Shown here: in pieces, positions 1-13,784 of the stretch
Layout: each line of letters begins with the position of its first letter
Numbering within the stretch: position 1 is the first letter of the stretch
Source: Brevipalpus yothersi
Taxonomy: Eukaryota; Arthropoda; Arachnida; Trombidiformes; Tenuipalpidae
Assembly (NCBI GenBank): GCA_003956705.1
Contig: QZCP01000235.1
Coordinates: 253,274-291,170 of the forward strand
DNA: 37,897 nt
Direction of reading: 5' to 3'
Made by a program: the position numbers and the translations under genes
Notes under the pieces: model-generated
Told to the model about the DNA's origin: nothing
The model's input: the letters and a program-made list of their open reading frames with translations, nothing else
The model's database searches: none

Positions 1-75
<75 letters not shown>
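1..75 (+). repeat. (TC)n microsatellite at left edge
   Basis: An uninterrupted TC tract reaching the first base of the window. It lies about 50 bases upstream of the castor exon A acceptor. Confidence 0.95.
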
Positions 76-81
<6 letters not shown>

Positions 82-127
82 ACTCTCCTCTCATTGTCCC
101 GATTCTCTTTCTCTCCATCACTACTAG

Positions 128-401
128 GTATGCAAATGCAGCTGATTGTGGATTTGAAATATGCAAGAATCACAATTATCGTGAGCATTTCCATTGTAAT
201 AGTAATAGTTGTTTTCCAAAAGTGTTCGCCAAAAAGGAGGAGCTGATTCGTCACCATAAATGGCATAAAAAGCGAGATGAATCTCTGAGAAATGGCTTTC
301 TTCGATTCTCTTCGGTGGACGATTGCTCGGAAAAATTTCCCAGATGTGATTATTGTCGAAAGCAAACTCATTACCATTGTTTGAAGCCCGGTTGTCGAAA
401 G
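128..401 (+). CDS. cas: castor zinc-finger protein, exon A (repeats 1 and start of 2)
   Basis: This is an internal coding exon of a castor/CASZ1-family zinc-finger transcription factor, a nuclear DNA-binding protein that in flies acts in neuroblast temporal patterning (family knowledge). The exon follows a pyrimidine tract ending CTACTAG and ends at AAG|gtaagg. One base (G128) completes a codon from an upstream exon outside the window; 91 full codons follow. Visible repeat 1 has C7 and C12, then HFHC ending at C23, C28, and H42/H46. Repeat 2 starts with C66/C73/C76 and HYHC at 81-84, followed by C89. The linker around residues 55-60 (NGFLRF) matches the (D/N)GFxxF spacer repeated in later exons. 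The (TC)n tract at 1-75 lies just upstream and extends the acceptor's pyrimidine tract. The 5' end of the gene is missing. Family assignment is strong; the exact start of the protein is unknown. Confidence 0.85.
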
Positions 402-1253
402 GTAAGGCCAAATTCATGCATATGTTTATATTTTTTATATTTTATTTTGATAACTTTTTTTCTTCACCTCTTTCGTTCCTATTATTATCATTATTATTCA
501 TCTTTTTTTCTCCTTTTATTGTTGATGTTGTTGATGTTGTACCAATCATCATCGATTTGATCTGATCAAATCGATATTCGATGCATATTATTCCTCCTTC
601 TTCTTCCTCCTCCTACAACTACTTTCTCTCTATCAAATTCCAAGTTTGAGATATCAAGAGAGAGAAAAATGAACAAGAGACCAATCATGATTGATACGTC
701 ATCCCATGAATTTCATGATGTTTGTCATTGATTAGACAAAAGGGAGAGAGAAAAATATTCCATACATGAATCATGCACTTTTACTCTCAAAGAGAATGTG
801 AATTTTTTCCTTGCACATTGATGATCATCTATCTTCTTCTCTCTAAAGCTCAAACTTTGTCCAAAATAGTCAATCAAATTCCATACACAATCTTCTATAC
901 TTTACTCAATTGTTACACAGCTAATATAGTTGCTGTGTGAAAGCTATACTCAACTGCGTACTTGCTGCAATTTTTTTCCAACTATTTACTTCTTCTAGAA
1001 TAACGGTACTTGCAAACTATTTCGTAAATTGACATTCTCTGTCTCTTTCTCCCTCTCCTCCTTTCAAACTACTCTCGCGACCTACTCATGATTGACTAAC
1101 TTGTATTCTTTTTCCAATTCATTTTGTGGCTTCAAAGTGTCTGCCAATTTGTTAACATAACTGTCGTTGGAGGAGTGAAAAATTTGCCAACTCCATTGAC
1201 TGGTGCTAATTTGTTAGCAAGTTGACAAATTGACTCTTGAAACTCTTCACTAT

Positions 1254-1257
<4 letters not shown>

Positions 1258-1339
<82 letters not shown>

Positions 1340-1360
1340 CTCTCCCTCCCTCTCTCTCTT
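1258..1360 (+). repeat. (CT)n with TTTC and CCTC variants
   Basis: A perfect CT tract to 1323, then degenerate TTTC and TCCC units. Confidence 0.95.
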
Positions 1361-2813
1361 CCCTAACTTGGCATCTATTCTTTCTTCCTCTTCCTCCTCC
1401 TCTCCATCTTCTTCTTTTTTCAGCTCCTCAGCACCTTGTTTTCCGAGGCTTGAGAACATTTTCTCAAGCTTCTGCACTTCACCTCACTTGTCTTCTTCTT
1501 GTACACATTCATTGAATTTTACTGTATATTTTGTGAGATTTTTGTAAGTTTCAAATATTTGTCTTCTATCTGTTTCTCATTCAAATATACACAAGGCACA
1601 CATACTCAGGGGGTGGAATTATCGTAAAAGTTTCTTAATTTTCATGGGAATCTCTGAAAGAGAGAGAGAGGGACAAAAAAGTTACATGGTGACAGACACT
1701 TATTTACCTGTTACTTCCCTGTGTGAGCAAATGAATATGAGTGTGTGTGCAAAATATTATCTGAAAAACAATGAATATGGAAGGTATCTGAATGATGGAA
1801 CCATTGATGATTTTCTCTCTCTTTCTCTCAACTTTTGCGTGCTATGATCTAGCAGCCTACAGCAGACTAGCATATAAACATGAGTGATTTTTTCTTCTTC
1901 TGTTCCAACATTTGAAACAATACTCATAAGAGATGGAGAGAGAGAGCTAATATAAGGTTGTAAGATCACGGTTCTGTAAAAATGGCCTCTCTCATGGGCG
2001 GCGGTATGAGTACGTTTGTATATTCGGTTACAAGATGTGATACTGATGTGACCACACTTGCATACACTCAGCCCACGGTGAAAATGATGCAGTTCCAGGC
2101 GAAAGTGTATACAAAAAAAACATAACTTGGATAGCAAAAGTGAAGAAAGATGGAGAGAGAAAACATATTGCAATTTCAAACTATCATCTACATTTGCATA
2201 ATGAGCGGTTTCACATGATTACTCTCTCTTTCTCTCTCTCTTACTCTTGAATTTCAGTGTTTTTTTACCTCAATCAGATCACAATCAAGGCTAATGATTC
2301 CAGTGAGATAAAGTGAAGAGAAATATATGTATAGAGAAAAATGATAAAACATTTATTATTGCTGGAGAGAGATAGAGAATAAAAAAGCATATTCATTCTG
2401 CAATAATCATGAAGAGAAGAAAATATTCTTGCGAGGGAGAGATACATATAAAACAGGGAGCAGTCTGGAGAATTTATCTTTTGTGTTCAACAAGAATCAT
2501 GAAATAAAAAGAGAGAAAAGAGAGAGAAAGAGCAACAGGAGAGAGAGAAAGTAAGAGAGATTCTTCTTTGGATGATGAAATTGTTAAGATTGAGAGCCTC
2601 TTGATTGCTGTTTAACCGCGAACTCTACTTTGTTGAGGTTTGTTCCAACACCAATCACTTATGATTCCAGGAGATAAAACATAGAAAGAGAGAGAGAGAG
2701 AAGCCCATGAGTGGAATTGAGGGATGAATTTGATGTTACAACATTGTATGTGTGTGTGTTGTATTAGGAAATATGAATTATGCTGACAAGCATTCAGGTA
2801 AGCATAGGGCTGC

Positions 2814-2815
<2 letters not shown>

Positions 2816-2887
<72 letters not shown>
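2816..2887 (+). repeat. (GA)n microsatellite
   Basis: A 72-base perfect GA tract. Confidence 0.95.
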
Positions 2888-2890
<3 letters not shown>

Positions 2891-3608
2891 AAGATACTTG
2901 CCAACATTCATACACAATTACCTGTGAGAGTTAAGCCTAAAAGATTTTCGGTTCATGGGGTGAGCACAGATAGATGGAAAAGCATCGGGCCATTGGAATG
3001 ATGATGATTGGGATGAGAGTGAGAGAAAGAGCCTAGTGATGATGAATTTGACTAGAAGATGGAGAGTAGCAGAAGTGAGTAAATTTTTTTTATCGCTGAA
3101 AATATTTTGCTCTCCTTTGAGTATGTGAGAGATAGAGATAGAGAGGGACAAGGCAAGTGTAAAGGGCAAAATGTTTAAGAAACTGAAGAGAGAGAGAGAG
3201 AGAGAGAGAAATGTTTTATTTATGAAGAATGCCTTGGAAATTAGAAGGTTTTGACTTTTGCAATGTAAGTGAGAGAGAAGAAGAAGCAGATAGAATTCAT
3301 CTTTCTTGTTCAATTTTTACTTTTCTTTCTCATCACCATTAGTATAAAGTGAAGAGAAAGAAAGATAAAAATATATAAATGACTGTAACTCTTGAGGCAA
3401 TATTTTTTCTTCCAAATACATCGAATTAAATGTAATTAATAAATGGTCTTGTGTTTCACTAACTCGCATGGCTATTCTGTAGGCTCCTTCTTTTCTCTCT
3501 CTCTTCTTCATCCTGCATCTTGAATATTACATAATTATTGAGCCAGCGTAAAAAGTCAGGCCAAAATGAGCGGGCGAACAGGCCACTTGGACTGGGCTTG
3601 AATTTTTT

Positions 3609-3610
3609 CT

Positions 3611-3638
<28 letters not shown>
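3609..3638 (+). repeat. (TC)n short
   Basis: A 30-base TC tract. Confidence 0.9.
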
Positions 3639-3641
<3 letters not shown>

Positions 3642-4372
3642 ATTGCATCTTCCAAAATGATATAAGCTGCCATTGAACGATGGATAATGGATGCAACTGG
3701 CTGAGTGAATGATTTTCCAAATTTTGAGGGCAAAAAATGTTCACAAAAAGAAATGTTTTATGCATCAGGATGTAATTTTATTTGATTCACTCACTCATAT
3801 TATTATCATTATCATCATGAGAAACAGATAATTTCCAACAGGGCAAGAGCAAAGATCATTGCATTCGTTTTTCAAGTTTATTTCTTCTCTCTTTCTCTCC
3901 ATCTCTCCTATTCTTCCTCTGGGCTTTTCGAATATGATTTCCTCTCTCTCACATCATTTCAGATACATTTTTTTCATCTCTCTCTCTCTCTTTCTCTTGT
4001 CTTTCTTCTCATATTTTTTGTCTTTCTTCTCTATTATATTCTTTGCTCTGTTTGCTCACTTTTTCTCTCTTTTTTTATTTACTCTTCTTCCAACATCTCC
4101 TTTGTATTTTCTTCCATCTCTTTCTCTCTCTCTCTCTTCATCTTCTTTCTTCATCCAAATGAATGAGGCTCCCATCACACAGGGGGCCAGCAAAAGAGAG
4201 AGGAGAGAAGAGAGAGCAAAAATTTCTTGTTCATCTCATCATTTTAAATCCTCCTCATCCATCATCTTCATATTTTTGGTAAGCTTTTTTATATGATCTC
4301 AACATCGCGATTCTCTTCCATCTTATGCTCATTCACTTTCCAATCTTAAATTCAGTTCCACTTTGAACGATC

Positions 4373-4377
<5 letters not shown>

Positions 4378-4422
<45 letters not shown>
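4378..4422 (+). repeat. (CT)n
   Basis: A perfect CT tract of about 45 bases. Confidence 0.95.
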
Positions 4423-4424
<2 letters not shown>

Positions 4425-5451
4425 ATCTTTCTCGCATATAGTGCTGAATATTATGTATCAAATCATTTCACAAGATCTGGCAAGTTTGCGAAAATTTTTC
4501 TCATCTTGAGGCGTGATTTTAGCCAACATTGATAGCACTTCTTATTCACAGCATCTCTATCTCACATACTTATACTTATACTCTTTCTCTCTCATCGTTC
4601 CTCTGTAAATTTTGTCATCTCAAGAAATCCTTTTTACTAATTTTTGCATTACACTTGACATACACATTCACACTGGCGGCTTTGCTCCAATTGGAAATGC
4701 GTGCTACTTGAATCGAATTAAACAGATAACAGCAACAGATGACTTTATGTTTCTATGTATATGCAAATGGGAGGGAGAATTTTCATTAGTATAGTGATGA
4801 TTTGAGCCTCAAGAAGAGGAAACTCAATGGAATATGACCGAAAAGCGTGAGAATGGAAAGCTTTACTGATGAGTGAGAGAGAGAGAGAGAGCAAAATTGT
4901 TGTCTTTTCCAATTTCTTTGAGTCATTATCTTCCCTTAAAACTGATTACTAAGTAAAGCCTGCCAAAAGTGATGAAGCCCATGGAAAATGGAGCGCCAAA
5001 AAACGTCAACATGTGAGAGGAACACTTTTTTCTCATTCTTCATCATCTTTTCTCACCCTTTTCTCTCATCATTCCGAGAGCTCTCTCTCTCTCTCTCTCT
5101 CTTTCCTTCTTTCTTTCTTTCTTACTCTTCTTTTATCACCATCGTTCATCTCCATCAGTTTCACTGATTCAACAATAGGCAGTGTAGATATTGTGGAAAC
5201 TGATTTTCGTTGAAGAATGGAAGAAATTTTTACCATCGCGCTATGCGTCAGAGAGAGAGAGAGTCTCTTTTTAGAGCTTCTTCCTGTTCATCACACTACA
5301 CATGTACGTAAAGAATGAAAGATATTTGATGATGATTTATCAATTTGCTCGCCAGTGGAAAGAAGGAGGAAGAAAGATGATGAAGAAGGCCCAGAATCAA
5401 CCTGGCGGGAGACGCAATTTTAGGCAAGCCCAGGCAAGAATTTTTCGGGGG

Positions 5452-5456
<5 letters not shown>

Positions 5457-5501
<45 letters not shown>
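5457..5501 (+). repeat. (TC)n
   Basis: A perfect TC tract, next to a short G+C-rich patch at 5510-5600. Confidence 0.95.
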
Positions 5502-5502
<1 letters not shown>

Positions 5503-5945
5503 TACTCTCTACTCTCTTTCGAGGGCATCGAGGGCCAGCCTCCGCTGGGCTCTGACCTGGGCCAGTGGTCAAGCATGAGTAGAGCTAGCATTTGAGGGCT
5601 GACCTGAAGTAGACTTAGGGAAGATGATGATGAAGGAAAGTGAGAAAAAGGCTCTCGAATAGCCCAAGAAAAGGGTAATCAGAGTGAATTATTTTCCATT
5701 TCTCAGTCTGGATCGAAAAGAGAGAGAGGGAAAGAGAAAGAGGACTCCAGCTGGGAATATGCTACAAATAAGAGATGAAGCCCTCTTGATTCGAGAGATG
5801 AGGAAGACTTCTTACAGCAACTTTTTTGTTCTCTCTCTCTCTCATTCTCTAGTTGTTGAGCTTATTTTCTTCTCATTTTATTCCTTCCATTCCATCCCAA
5901 TTTATATGGTTAACAATATACACACTATATTCTGAAAATTTTCTA

Positions 5946-5948
<3 letters not shown>

Positions 5949-6014
<66 letters not shown>
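5949..6014 (+). repeat. (TC)n
   Basis: A 66-base perfect TC tract. Confidence 0.95.
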
Positions 6015-6018
<4 letters not shown>

Positions 6019-6739
6019 ACAGCTTGTAGTACATGATTGTTGCTTGGCCACTTGTTGAATGCTGTGCGGAACCCAAGTAGCTGGAACTGAGGCCGGTCCT
6101 TAAGGCTAGTAGTTGAAGGGCGCAATATTTGTTCAACGCTATTCTCTCTCTCTTCATATGTTGTTGATTTATTGTGACCATATTCACATGGTCTGGATGA
6201 AGAGATCGGCCTGAGGAGTTGGGATGTGAGAGATGTGGAAGATGATGATGAAGAAGAAGATGTAGTTAAATGGATGTAAAAGTCCGAATGGTTGTGTGTG
6301 TATGTGTGTGTGTGTGTGAAGCATATAATCAAGTCAAAACCGCCTCTCGCCACAATCAGAGAGATGTTGAATTATAATTCGTAGAGAGAGTTGAAACCAT
6401 GATCATAATTAAGTTAAACATTTTTCGTTAAGCTTGGCTCTCTTCTTCTTCTCTTCTCTCTCTTCTCAGGTAGGAAGATGAGAAGGGCGAAAGAGAGCAA
6501 TGATTTCGAAGAGAGATACATTCGCCTCTCATTTGGACTCTCTCTTTCTCTCTTTCCATTGAATTGAGTATGTAAGTGTGAGAGAGAGAAACAAAATAAA
6601 AAGATGATACAAGTTACAATCACTCTCTTTTATCTTTACCTTCTCTTCTTATTTTGTTGCATTTATAAAAATTGCCTTCTTTTATGCAAATTAATCGATT
6701 CAACCGACCGAAATTTTGACTACACGCAAAATTGTCCTT

Positions 6740-6743
<4 letters not shown>

Positions 6744-6791
<48 letters not shown>
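6744..6791 (+). repeat. (TC)n
   Basis: A 48-base perfect TC tract. Confidence 0.95.
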
Positions 6792-6794
<3 letters not shown>

Positions 6795-8842
6795 CTTACC
6801 CTCTGCCAAATAGTCTGCCTGAAGAGTGTATTCCTGGTGGGCCTAAAGCTTGAGCATCTTGAGCTCCTCCTCATCTTTTCATCTCTTTCTCTCTCTTTCT
6901 TTCTTCCTCTATTCAGATTGACCAAAGTCACACACGGTCGATCATCCATCTGATGCCATTCCATTTCTCCGGCCATTCCTTCTGTCAGAATATCTCATGA
7001 AAAAGAAAGAGTAGAAAAGAGGAGGCGGAGATTGAAACTGTTTTTCCAGTTTCAAAACGATAAAACCATCGTCATTCCAATTCATTCTCCCTCTCTTCTT
7101 CTCTCTCTCTCTCTCTCATCTTTCTATCTTTTCTGGAGAATCTAGAATATATTTATATCATGGATGAGACTTATATAGAGTCATCAATATTTTGCTCTTT
7201 TAAACGCTTATTCAGCCTCTAAATTGTTCATGATGAGAGAGAGATAGATAGATAAAATTGCACTCAAAATGGCCTTCATTTTTTCCACTATCTATATGTT
7301 CATTCCATATATGTGTGTATATATATATTCATGGAAAAATGATGACGAAGATTGGTACTCAAAAAACAAGTAAATTGAGGGAAAAAATTTTTCCATCATT
7401 TCCAATACTTGTTGATTTAAAGTAACAATTTTTTCTCTCCTAATGATCACTAGTGAAACAGCTCATGAATATATTTGAATCCAAGGTAAACTCAATTATT
7501 TTAGACTCAGCAATCACTAATTGTTGCTGTTTCTCATTATACACATAAATCCAATAATTTTGATCATATCAGGAACTATACTCTGAAATTGGGCGATTCT
7601 CTTTTTCCTGTCCTCCGTTTTCCTTAAAACTGTCAACTTTGTCGAATTTTTTTTCCACTCTATGTTTGATCCTATGAGAGGTAAAAAATAGAATGGTATT
7701 CCCAATTCTTTTCATAGTGTGCTTGATTCCATTGACCAAAAGCTGATCCAGAATATCGAAGCAGTATCACAGACAGGCCACAAAAAAATGGCCAACTTTG
7801 TAACCGATTATGCATCATGATTGATGATATTTCAATCGAATTTTCCTGATCACCGTGTATTCTGTGTATCCTATTTTCTCTCTTCCAAGTAAGCCCAGAT
7901 CAAGTCCCACCGTAAAGCAATGTAACTTCCGTCTTGAGAGAGAGTGGCCCATGTGAACGTTGATGATTGTCCTTATGTCAGCTACCGAGCGATTCCGCTT
8001 AACTTTTCGGGAATACCTTTTTTTTCTTTCCCTAGGTGTGTACGTGTGTCTGTGAGTAAAGTATGCTACTGATAGTAATGATGATAATGATGATGATCAT
8101 CAGAGACAGAATCGCTGTCAATCGACCACAATAATGGTACACATATAAGCTTGGAAAATCGGATCGCTCATCTTACACAAGATATCTCTTCTCCGGTCAT
8201 TGTGATCAGAGAGACATCTCGAATGAGAAATGATAGCGAATTACTTTCGGTAGTCGATCGGAGGAAGAAGAAGAAAAAGAGGAAGAAGAACGTTCATAAG
8301 AGAAGAGAGAGTAGAAAAGTCGAACACAAGATGAAAGAAATATTCAAAAGAATAGAGAGAAGAAGAGCGTCTATATTTAAATAAATCATCTCCTTTTTGG
8401 TGGCCTCTTGTATTCATCTTCCCTCTCTTCTTCTTCTTCTTCTTTGCCTTCTCTCTCTTCCCATATGTCTCGACGCAAGATTTGACGTAAAATTTGAATA
8501 TTTAAGAAGTTAACAGAAGCAAAATATGGACAAGTTTGAAAAGATCGCGTGAAAAAGCGATTGCTTACTTATTTCTATCATGTTGCTTCCTCTTCTTACC
8601 ATTCAGCATCTCTCTTCTCTCTCCCTCTCTCTTCCTCTGTACATTTTTCGCTCTGTCTTTAATCGTAATTGAAGATCTTTGGCTTTTCTTCTACTTTCTT
8701 GCCGAATGATTGTGCTCTCCAAGTGTGGAAAGTCTATCTATTTCTCTCTCTCACTCTCTGTGTATTTTCACTTCTTTCGGGCCAACATATCGAGGTCAAA
8801 AATAGGCCCAAATGACAATATTTCGTTGTTTCTATCAGCTTA

Positions 8843-8844
<2 letters not shown>

Positions 8845-8931
<87 letters not shown>

Positions 8932-8940
8932 TTTTCTCTC
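8845..8940 (+). repeat. (TC)n, slightly interrupted
   Basis: Perfect to about 8915, then TTTC and TTTTTC interruptions. Confidence 0.95.
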
Positions 8941-9609
8941 ACATACACTTCTGAATGTTTTCATTTAGCGTGATGCTCTCCCAAAACAATATCCAACTTT
9001 TTCTTTTTCTCACACACACACCAGCATCCTCATCCCCTCACTCTATCTTATTCATCTTTTCTTTCACTCTTTCACTCTTGTCTTCCTCTTTTTCTTACCC
9101 CAAAATCTTCTCTCACCCTCATCTTCTTTTTCTGGCTTCATCTCATATTCCCTCTGTTTCTCTCTCACTCTCATCTTTCTCCAATTTTACTTACTTTTCA
9201 TCCCTCTTAATGCTCTCTCTTTGCACTCAAAAATGAATTCTTCATCGTTCATTGAGCTTTTTTCACTCACAAGGAAGAGAGAGAGAACTGTAACATACTC
9301 TTCATCTTTCCATTCATTGCTTCACTAGTCTCATATTCTTCCTCTTCTTCTCTGTTTAACTGAAGTCAGTTACACTTCAACGTCGAGGGAATCCTTTTGA
9401 AGCCGCAAATGTCCACCTTTTCTGGGCCACTTTTCGGCCTGTATTGTTTACTTTCTCTCCTCTCAGGCCAACACAATCAAACTGAAGCCATCCCAGCTCA
9501 GGTAAACATACAAGGTTTAACCTGATAAAAAGAAATGTGTGTGTGCGTTAAATTTCTTCCATGTGAGAATGAAAATAACGTTACTAGTCGAGTAACGGAA
9601 CATGTACCT

Positions 9610-9612
<3 letters not shown>

Positions 9613-9673
<61 letters not shown>
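9613..9673 (+). repeat. (AG)n
   Basis: A 61-base perfect AG tract. Confidence 0.95.
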
Positions 9674-9675
<2 letters not shown>

Positions 9676-10173
9676 ATTTCGGTACTTTCGCTTTTCTCTC
9701 TTGCTTCTTCTTTTCATCCATTCATCTATTCATTCACCTTTGAATCCTTTGAGAACTTCACCCTCAAGGCAACCGGATCGAGTGCACAGGGCAGACTTGG
9801 ACCCATTTTGGGCGGCTGAAAAAATAGCGGGCACACATTGTGAAACTCATGGAATGAGCTACACCATTTTATGTGTGTGTGTCCCCTAAGCAAGGCTTAG
9901 AAATATTAGATCTTGATGGTGAATGAGCATAACACAGCATCCATGATGTGTATATGTGCGTGTCCATATAAGCCATCGGTCTATGTGAAAAAAAGGATCC
10001 AGTAAAGAGAGAAACCTAGAGCAGCCCCTTGATCGAGTTTTTTCACTTTCACCGTTTCTTTTGATAGCGAAGAGGTTTTTTTTGAAAAGTGACAGAAACA
10101 ATGAATTAAGTAGGGAGAAAAAAGTGAATATAGAAGCCTACTCGAAATACAGGGCCCACACACACATGAATTT

Positions 10174-10174
<1 letters not shown>

Positions 10175-10230
<56 letters not shown>
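10175..10230 (+). repeat. (CT)n
   Basis: A 56-base perfect CT tract. Confidence 0.95.
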
Positions 10231-10233
<3 letters not shown>

Positions 10234-11134
10234 TCACTTTACATAGGTATTTGAAATGTATGTACCGGTATGTTGTTGGAGAGAAAGTGAACGGATCGTT
10301 TTTTTGGACAGATTCAAAAAAATGGGTCGATGTAAGCCGTTTTATTTGGGCAGCAATCAGAAAGGAATCGGACAAAAGCGTCTCGAAAAAATAGTTGTAC
10401 TGGTAGTAGTACAGTGTAGTTGTAGTAGTGAAATGAAAGCGAAAGGGACGAAAGTGAAAGAGAAAGTCTCAAGCCCATACAAGATTGTCCCAAACTCGAC
10501 ATTTTCTTCCCCAAAAAACTTGGGTCCTTTCTTCTTTTCTCTCTCTCTATCTGGCTCTACACTCAAGTCCCTCGCCGCCCGAGTGACCTAGTCTGATTTG
10601 TGGCCTACGTTTCGTTTCGATATGTGTTCACTCCGCTATTTTCATGTCTTGGGTCCTGCTCACAGTCATACACATAGGTACACAGATCGTACGATGCCCT
10701 TCGGTAATAGTTACATTCCCTTGGTGAGCGGGTAAATTCAATTGTGATTTGCGATCAATTTGGCCTTAAAATGGTCTCATTTCCATCTATTAATGCAAAT
10801 CTTTGGGCAACTTTCGCCGATCGATGATTTATCGTATCAATTGGTATCGGAACGTCCTTGCTCCATTCACTGGAAAAGGAGCGATCGAGGAAGCAAGAAA
10901 AGGACCCATTCAGTAGAGAAGAGGAGAGAGAAAGAGAGAAGAAGAATAAGAAGTGCGCGACGTTCCGCTATGGGGCCATATCTGAAGCTGGAGAGAGAAA
11001 GTCCCAGATAAGGTGGCCTTTCTCTCTCTCTCCCTTACTCTCTCGATATCTTCCGGTACAACGATTGTAGCCCATTTCGATTTCGTGCATAATCTCCAAC
11101 AATTATTCATGTCTACGGTGAGCGAGTGAAAGTG

Positions 11135-11139
<5 letters not shown>

Positions 11140-11185
<46 letters not shown>
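11140..11185 (+). repeat. (GA)n
   Basis: A perfect GA tract, followed by a second short GA run at 11199-11214. Confidence 0.95.
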
Positions 11186-11189
<4 letters not shown>

Positions 11190-11429
11190 ATCAACGGGGA
11201 GAGAGAGAGAGAAAGTTCACCAATACCATGGCATTCTCTCTCTAGTTGAATCATTTCAATCTTATTTTTGGTTGACCTGGTTAACACATGGATTTTTTTT
11301 CTTTCTCCTTTCTCGCTCCTGAAATCGTTTCATAAGCAGACTTCCTAGGAGCAAAAGTCCTTTCACTCTCTCTTCACCGTTTGGCTGGTTCATGAGGCCA
11401 TATTGAGAGGATGACTAAAAAACACGTAC

Positions 11430-11431
<2 letters not shown>

Positions 11432-11480
<49 letters not shown>
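11432..11480 (+). repeat. (CT)n
   Basis: A 49-base perfect CT tract. Confidence 0.95.
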
Positions 11481-11484
<4 letters not shown>

Positions 11485-13380
11485 GGAGGTACATGGTCCT
11501 TGGGCTTCCGTCACAAAACTTTGCATTTGCTTCCTTATCAATAATCGAAGCCCACTAGACTAGTGGCAGACGGGACTGAGGAGGACGATCAAGCGAGCCA
11601 TAGGTAGGCACACATATATACACACACAGGCCAAGAGAAAGGGCCAGAACTCAAGAGCGCCAAATTCGATGTGCCAGCACGTCAGAGGTGACCCAGATTC
11701 TGGTATAGATCCGTTTGAATGCCATCAGAGAGAGATCTTTTTATGTCCATCGATTGTGGATCTAATGTTGAAGCCTGTATGTATTGGAACGAAAAATTCT
11801 ATCCAGAAGGATGGAGAGTATAAAAATGAGGGAGAAACTGTTTCGGACATGATGATTGGCATTGGAACGAGAAAAAATTTCACATCTTTCTGTCTATCGT
11901 TTTTTTCACTGTAGGGTGCTGAAAATATACGCTCATATATATAGTTCAGAGAATGATTTTTCTTTTCGCGGCCAGTTAAGTTGATCTCTTGAGCAATCAG
12001 ACGTATGATCATTCAAAATAGGAGAACTTTTCTCTCTCTCCCTCCTCTGAATGTGCAAAAATATTATTTGAAATAAGATTCTCATCTTTTTTCCCACGAA
12101 ATTTGCTGCTTGATTAGCTTCCCTTTCTCTCTCCAATTCACATGTGTGTAAGTGTATGAATATACACCCTCTTCCCCAGAATCTTTCCTTTTCTCTCCCT
12201 TTATATGGTTGGATTTGTGCTTTCTTACGATAATTATATTCGGGAAAACAGTTCCATTTGATTGAATCAGCATCATGAGTGTGTGTGTGTATGTGTGTAC
12301 TGTTATACGATTTCACTTGGTATTTCCCTTTCTTCTTGCTCATATAATATTTATTTTTTTATTCCCAATCAATTTTCCTGATAGGAAGAATGAAGAAGGA
12401 GAGAGAGAGAGTACAAAAAAAGATGGGAAACGGATATTATTTTCTATTCATTTGATATGCCACTGGAGGTTCCATAGAAAGAGGGAGAGAGAGAGATGAA
12501 ATTATTGGTTTCACATTTTCATGGCAATTGATTGATATTTTTTCCCATTTTCTCCTCTCTCTCTCTCTCTCTCTCTGCTTTTTAATCGGATGTTCTTATT
12601 GAGTATGCATAATTAATTGTGGGAACTTTACATGATCATCTGAATATGTGTATGTGTGAGTCAGCAATTGATGTTTACTATTGTTGTCAATTGAACATTC
12701 TGTAGAGACTTGGAGGAAAAATTTCCACTATTTTCTTTTGAGAAGATGGATAAAATTTTATCAATATCAATCACGCTATCAGCATTCTGATAGAATGTTC
12801 ATTAGGGATCAGTGAGGAAGCAGATCAAAGTGTTCACAAGCAGGAGCTACATAATGAGTACATCGAAATGAACTTTTAAAATTGAACTCGAAGAAAATTT
12901 CGGTTTGATTTTTGATGCTTTTCATAATGAAAAATTGGGACCCAAAAAGAAATGAATTGATACCATCAAGGACATCATTTGATTAGATTATCGGGTTAAT
13001 TACTATCATGACATGTTGGTCAACCGATTGGCGTTCATTTTTGTGACATATTTTCTCTCTCTCTCTCTCTTTAAAACCTTGAATGTTAACATACATCTTT
13101 TGCATGATTTTAAATCGACTTTATTTCTCTTTTCTTCTTCTTCTTCTTTTTCTTCTCCCATCACATGAATAACTTGTATCATTCTTCTCACTGTAATCTA
13201 TGTTCTAATTACGTAAGAAGAAAAAGAAATTCAGTAACGTTAAGTCTACAATCAATCACAATAATCATCATCAATATCAGTATAAATTTTCGTGATCGAG
13301 ATTATATTCATTTTGGCAATACTTGTTTGAGTACATTCTTGATCAAGGAAATCGTGTTCACCAAGTTGATTGGCCATGTA

Positions 13381-13404
13381 ACACACACACACACACACAC
13401 ACAC
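13381..13404 (+). repeat. (AC)12
   Basis: Twelve perfect AC units, a class of repeat less common here than GA/TC. Confidence 0.95.
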
Positions 13405-13744
13405 TTAGTGATATCTATCTATCATTTTTGAATACTATTAAATGCTGAATATCAATTCAGTTCAATATGCTGTTGCCTAAATCGATTGATGAAGATCAAC
13501 CGACGATATTGATGGAAATACATTTTACCCAAGTTCTGATAGATGATCTTAATTCGTGAAAAAGTATCAATATTATGCCTCACAAGAAGAACAGAACTGA
13601 TACATATACAGACTCTCACACATATATGCATAAGACAATTCAAATGAGCTTGAAACTTTGCTTCTTGCGTTTGACTTACATGACTTGTATAACTGTTAAC
13701 ATGATTAGCAAGCTGATAAAGATGAAGATTAGAGTAGAGAGCTC

Positions 13745-13747
<3 letters not shown>

Positions 13748-13782
<35 letters not shown>
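13748..13782 (+). repeat. (AG)n
   Basis: A 35-base AG tract. Confidence 0.9.

Positions 13783-13784
<2 letters not shown>

Noticed and set aside
124..417. 97-codon - strand frame opposite castor exon A
   Set aside because: Shadow of the real exon; the + strand has the zinc-finger motifs and splice sites.
1230..1547. Serine-leucine-rich frame, and the Arg-Glu frame on the other strand
   Set aside because: Direct translation of a (CT)n microsatellite. The same reasoning removes the similar frames at all other GA/TC tracts.
8151..8384. 77-codon Lys/Arg-rich frame
   Set aside because: The basic run comes from AAG/AGA-rich low-complexity sequence. It lies inside the castor intron, with no splice support or family match.
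13381..13404. Considered regularly spaced repeats as a CRISPR-like array
   Set aside because: The repeats here are simple microsatellites without spacers, and the genome is eukaryotic.
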